Positions 62,601 through 64,000 of a stretch of 64,000 nucleotides of DNA are shown one piece after another. A program made the position numbers and the translations under genes. The notes under the pieces were generated by a model that did not search any database, was not told the origin of the DNA, and saw only the letters and a program-made list of their open reading frames with translations. This DNA comes from Pseudoalteromonas ostreae (GTDB taxonomy: Bacteria > Pseudomonadota > Gammaproteobacteria > Enterobacterales > Alteromonadaceae), in assembly GCF_018069805.1 (NCBI RefSeq), contig NZ_JAGPYN010000009.1, positions 1 through 64,000 of the forward strand, read 5' to 3'. The number at the start of each line of letters is the position of its first letter. The stretch's first letter is position 1.

Positions 62601-64000
62601 TCAATCAATACTTTCTTAGACCACCCATCAGAGGCGATATGGTGCACAGTAAGAATTAAGTAATAACGCGTGTCCGCCAATTTGAGCAGTTTAGCTCTGA
62701 GCATTAAGTCACAGCTCAAATCAAACGGCTTAAGAATTTGCGCACGAAGTTGTGCTGTATAATCTTTTTCTTGCTCTTCGGTATCAAGTGGAGAAAGATC
62801 TTGCTGTTCTAATACAAAATCAACATCAGATAAGCGTACCTGCTCAATCACATTATCAATTTCTCGATAAACAGTGTGTAGTACATGGTGACGCATAATT
62901 ATGTGCTTTAATGCATCAGATAATACAGCTGTATTTAGCACTCCATCAATATGAAATGCTGCGGCCATATTATATTCAGTCGCACTTTCTTCGACCTGAT
63001 CAATAAACCATAGCCTTTGCTGAGCAAACGAAAGCGGTAAACTTTCACCATGTGGAGCTTTACCTATTCTTGGTAATTCACTTTGGCTAGCCTGTTCAAT
63101 TGTTATTGCTAAATCGGCTAAAGAGTCTGTCTCAAACACTGTCTTTATCGACAGTTCAACCTGCCAAGCCTCACGAATTACAGATACCAAACGAGAAGCT
63201 AATAAAGAATGCCCACCCAGTTCAAAAAAGTTAGCATGGGTACTCACACGCTCACGGTTAAGTAACTCCATCCATATATGAGCCAATTTTTCTTCTGTTT
63301 GCGTTTTTGGCTCTATAAATTCACCTTTTTCTTCAAACATTGGCTCAGGTAATGCAGAACGGTCAACCTTACCATTGGCAGTTAATGGCAGCTGAGCTAT
63401 CTCGACGATTGCCTGAGGTATCATGTAATTTGGCAATTTCCCTTTTAGGAACTCTCTGACTTTGTGTAGATCCACCGCACTATTAGTAACAATATAAGCC
63501 ACTAAACACAGTTGCTGGAACTTATCAGGCTTTGCATCAACAACAACTTTACGTACAGACTCATGACTTTGAAGTACACTTTCAATCTCACCAGGTTCGA
63601 TACGATAGCCCCTAATTTTTAATTGATGATCTTTGCGCCCTATATATTCAAGACTACCATCGGATAACCTACGCGCGAGATCGCCTGTCAAATATAGCCG
63701 AGTATCTAAATCATCTTGAGCAAAAGGGTTGGCCACAAAAGTAGCATCCGTTTGTTCTGGCAAATTCAAGTAACCACGTCCGACAATAGGTCCTGAAACG
63801 GCAATTTCACCCACGGCACCAATCGGAAGTAATGCGAGGTGATTATCAACAATATGTAATCGAACATTTGCAACAGGCTTACCAATTAACACACGCTCAA
63901 CTGGACTATGGATCGGCTGAAAAGCCACATCGTCAGCACACTCAGCAGGCCCATAAGCATTCATCAGCGGGATTTCAGCATAACGCTGGAACCAACGCTC
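56609..64000 (-). CDS. Nonribosomal peptide synthetase, 5' part beyond the window
   Basis: The frame is open through the right edge, so the N-terminal part is missing; 2463 residues are visible. Order (numbering from the edge): end of an A domain, T (Ser 265, GGHS), C (VHHIASDG near 450), A, T (Ser 1328, GGDSIRA), C of a different type (DAYPQSTLQQGM, FHHSLWDG near 1535), A, T (Ser 2390), and an acidic tail (LSEEELDRYLEMLSEQGVEV). Pocket residues: second A domain DFWNIGMVH, the canonical threonine code; third A domain DIWELTADD, which I recall as a 2,4-diaminobutyrate code from Pseudomonas lipopeptide systems. The partial A domain shares YGPAECxDDVAFQP and long matching stretches with the third, suggesting the same substrate. 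It runs directly into the next NRPS gene. Confidence 0.95.
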   Translation of the reverse strand, partial: ERWFQRYAEIPLMNAYGPAECADDVAFQPIHSPVERVLIGKPVANVRLHIVDNHLALLPIGAVGEIAVSGPIVGRGYLNLPEQTDATFVANPFAQDDLDTRLYLTGDLARRLSDGSLEYIGRKDHQLKIRGYRIEPGEIESVLQSHESVRKVVVDAKPDKFQQLCLVAYIVTNSAVDLHKVREFLKGKLPNYMIPQAIVEIAQLPLTANGKVDRSALPEPMFEEKGEFIEPKTQTEEKLAHIWMELLNRERVSTHANFFELGGHSLLASRLVSVIREAWQVELSIKTVFETDSLADLAITIEQASQSELPRIGKAPHGESLPLSFAQQRLWFIDQVEESATEYNMAAAFHIDGVLNTAVLSDALKHIIMRHHVLHTVYREIDNVIEQVRLSDVDFVLEQQDLSPLDTEEQEKDYTAQLRAQILKPFDLSCDLMLRAKLLKLADTRYYLILTVHHIASDGWSKKVLIDELSALYTAFIKDQNDPLTQLEIQYSDYAHWQRAWLVSERLQSELSFWKKELQGLPPVHTIPLDKPRPAVQSHNGEMLSATLSASTSLAVQQFAKNNNVTLFMLLNAALASLLSRYSNEEDIVVGTPTANRDQTQVAPLVGFFVNTVLMRSDLSGDPSFSELLSRSKECALNAFSHSQLPFDAIVEALQPTRSLSYNPLFQVMLALQNNEQSEINLPEACLTEMPIENVRSQFDLSLEAQQNGDYLQFNWTWATDLFEKRSIEAMSVQFNRLLESVISEPNLKISDIPLINECERQTLLDKWNGSVQSSVSTHCIHERFESQANERPDAIALTIESEAISYDQLNKRANRLAHYLISQGVGADMLVGLCVERSAEMIVGILAILKAGGAYLPLDPAYPENRLTHMLEDSGVNIILCQSHLESKLPLEQQLILHIDDQQRLLTYPDTNPQNSTTLNNLAYVIYTSGSTGKPKGVMVEHQQISRLFETNAADFRFNHTDVWTLFHSYAFDFSVWEIWGALSFGGRLVIVPHWVARSTPEFYDLLDTEKVTVLNQTPTAFGHLINVDLEQCKALSLRCVIFGGEALNLNALVPWIERHGDAKPELVNMYGITETTVHVTYRRIYRSDITLRGNASLIGAPLNDLSIYLLTPSLDLVPVGVPGEMYVGGKGVTRGYLNRKTLTNERFIVNPFNACERLYRTGDLARYRTDGELEYLGRCDQQVKIRGFRIELGEVESCLLGLPEVIEAVVVARNEPLQLAAYFVMSKDVSYDESSSIIFVRDALSAQLPEHMVPSAFVKLEKLPITANGKVDKKALPEPFFMGHDENNYVAPKSEIERVLCDVWQAGLQIESVGITDNFFHIGGDSIRAISIVSASKKAGLNYSIRDLFAYPNIHSLASAIEEKRTQVIESQSVSAFSLLNATEKNWLDSHPQRARLVDAYPQSTLQQGMIVHNLLDTETGMYRDVFGFHLKARWNLTYFEQAVAALVAEHESFRTVFCNTTERPLLLVFEELAIPFEYRDLRELNHQQQKEDIASWTEQDNITGFDFDSTLWRIVVHHLKDDEFYYQIIFHHSLWDGWSVANINTTLFNYYSTLCNGGSLPEPSSVLSYSHFIAAEQNAVESAGSEQYWKEKLQDAQLPWWATAEQEGQRLLTYKFSSTHNEKIKALAHQLNVQEKSVLLAVHTTLLALISGNSDVTTSVVANGRPEVEGSERALGLFLNSLPLRVKDFKLSWCELIRQLNGELLDLMEHRTYPLSAIQDAVGMEFSASLFNYIDFHVYKNMGDEIQVVAVDDFEMTNYLFDANYSRDPLTNSLEASISLDSGCFDEGFSERIHNYIDNIVSTLVERPESQVNMLEYLGEQEVAHSLVDWNNTSDPSLMSVSWPELFARQVAKTPDAIVATCKGQHLTFAELNDASEIIAKNLCHHGVQVGDIVGVLDHRGLDYLVMMVAVLKSGAAYLPLDPEQPSNRWLQIIGDSNPALILVGDKLSLESRWLNRNWKSENVYSYSQLTTLQYVDQITLSFPSLNDLAYILFTSGSTGTPKGVMVEHRGMVNNMLSKIAPLSLTKASVIAQTASQCFDISVWQFLTAPIIGAKLSIVPNEITQDPQALLDHLRISQITHWEPVPSVMKAALHYNVELPSLKWVLPTGEALTPVLVKQWFAQYPEIPLMNAYGPAECSDDVAFQPISGPVDRVLIGKPIANARLHVVTPDLALAPIGVVGELAVSGPVVGRGYIGLHDKTKEVFIDNPWPQDAFDSKMYLTGDLVKRDIDGSLEYLGRKDFQVKVRGYRIETGEIESVLTRHELVKDAVVVSALRDEDDYQLVAYVVTDTQEAQAVIGVTELKDYLRQHLPHYMVPAIIMQLDSFPLSTNGKLDRNALPDPDINNQSEYEAPTTDIEKGLAAVWEQLLKGRKVGRNDNFFDIGGHSLLATRMINEIRELWAVELPLKAVFEASSISDIAILIENAKELETLSDDVDLDNLSEEELDRYLEMLSEQGVEV

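Noticed and set aside
43051..64000. Many plus-strand open frames of 60-130 codons opposite the NRPS genes
   Set aside because: They have no ribosome-binding sites, have skewed composition, and mirror conserved NRPS motifs on the other strand; they are shadows.
1..64000. CRISPR array, insertion sequence, prophage, integron or replication origin
   Set aside because: No regularly spaced direct repeats, transposase, phage genes or DnaA-box cluster were seen. Apart from XerD, which is chromosomal housekeeping, no recombinase is present.

Overview
The window looks like the chromosome of a marine gammaproteobacterium of the Alteromonadales, most likely Pseudoalteromonas. The reasons are the conserved block fldB / xerD-dsbC-recJ-prfB-lysS, a betIBA choline cluster that carries a TIGR02001-type outer-membrane-like protein, AT-rich intergenic DNA, and many TonB, BlaI/M56 and LysE/Lrp gene pairs. 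The genus is inferred from gene order and protein likeness only.

Layout. (1) 1-7.8 kb is housekeeping: tRNA-Arg(ACG), tRNA-Ser(GCT), lysS, prfB with its programmed +1 frameshift, recJ, dsbC and xerD, all on the minus strand, with fldB divergent. (2) 7.8-14.1 kb holds two ABC systems back to back: a minus-strand operon (alpha/beta hydrolase, NatA-like ATPase, NatB-like permease) and a plus-strand operon (GntR/YtrA-type regulator, ATPase, large membrane protein). (3) 14.1-20 kb is the choline-to-glycine-betaine operon betI-betB-betA-transporter-TIGR02001 protein, with a palindrome just upstream of betI, followed by a decayed TM2-domain gene. (4) 20.8-23.4 kb is an MBOAT/SGNH O-acylation pair. 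(5) 23.6-26.6 kb is a BlaI repressor with an unusual M56 peptidase-ankyrin fusion, two identical 14-bp palindromes, and a divergent DUF2189 membrane protein. (6) 26.9-39.4 kb is mixed: TonB-dependent receptor, GNAT protein, glutathionylspermidine synthetase/amidase, a small secreted peptide, Lrp/LysE pair, CorA, Dps, DKNYY-repeat protein and a SulP transporter.

(7) 39.4-64 kb is the accessory highlight. Two giant co-directional nonribosomal peptide synthetase (NRPS) genes run off the right edge. The visible assembly line is partial A-T, C-A-T, C-A-T, then C-A-T four times, ending in a thioesterase. Hand-derived specificity codes give threonine (a canonical code), a diaminobutyrate-type code, one hydrophobic residue, one acidic-pocket code and two nearly identical 'DD' codes. 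This suggests a cationic, possibly polymyxin-like peptide. Immediately downstream and on the same strand lie dgkA, a PAP2-family gene and an EptA/MCR-family lipid A phosphoethanolamine transferase, the gene set known for resistance to cationic peptides. A self-protection role is an attractive but untested inference.

Limits: all calls come from reading the sequence and from recalled family knowledge. No database search, structure prediction or codon statistics were run. Start codons were chosen from visible Shine-Dalgarno sequences and known family lengths.
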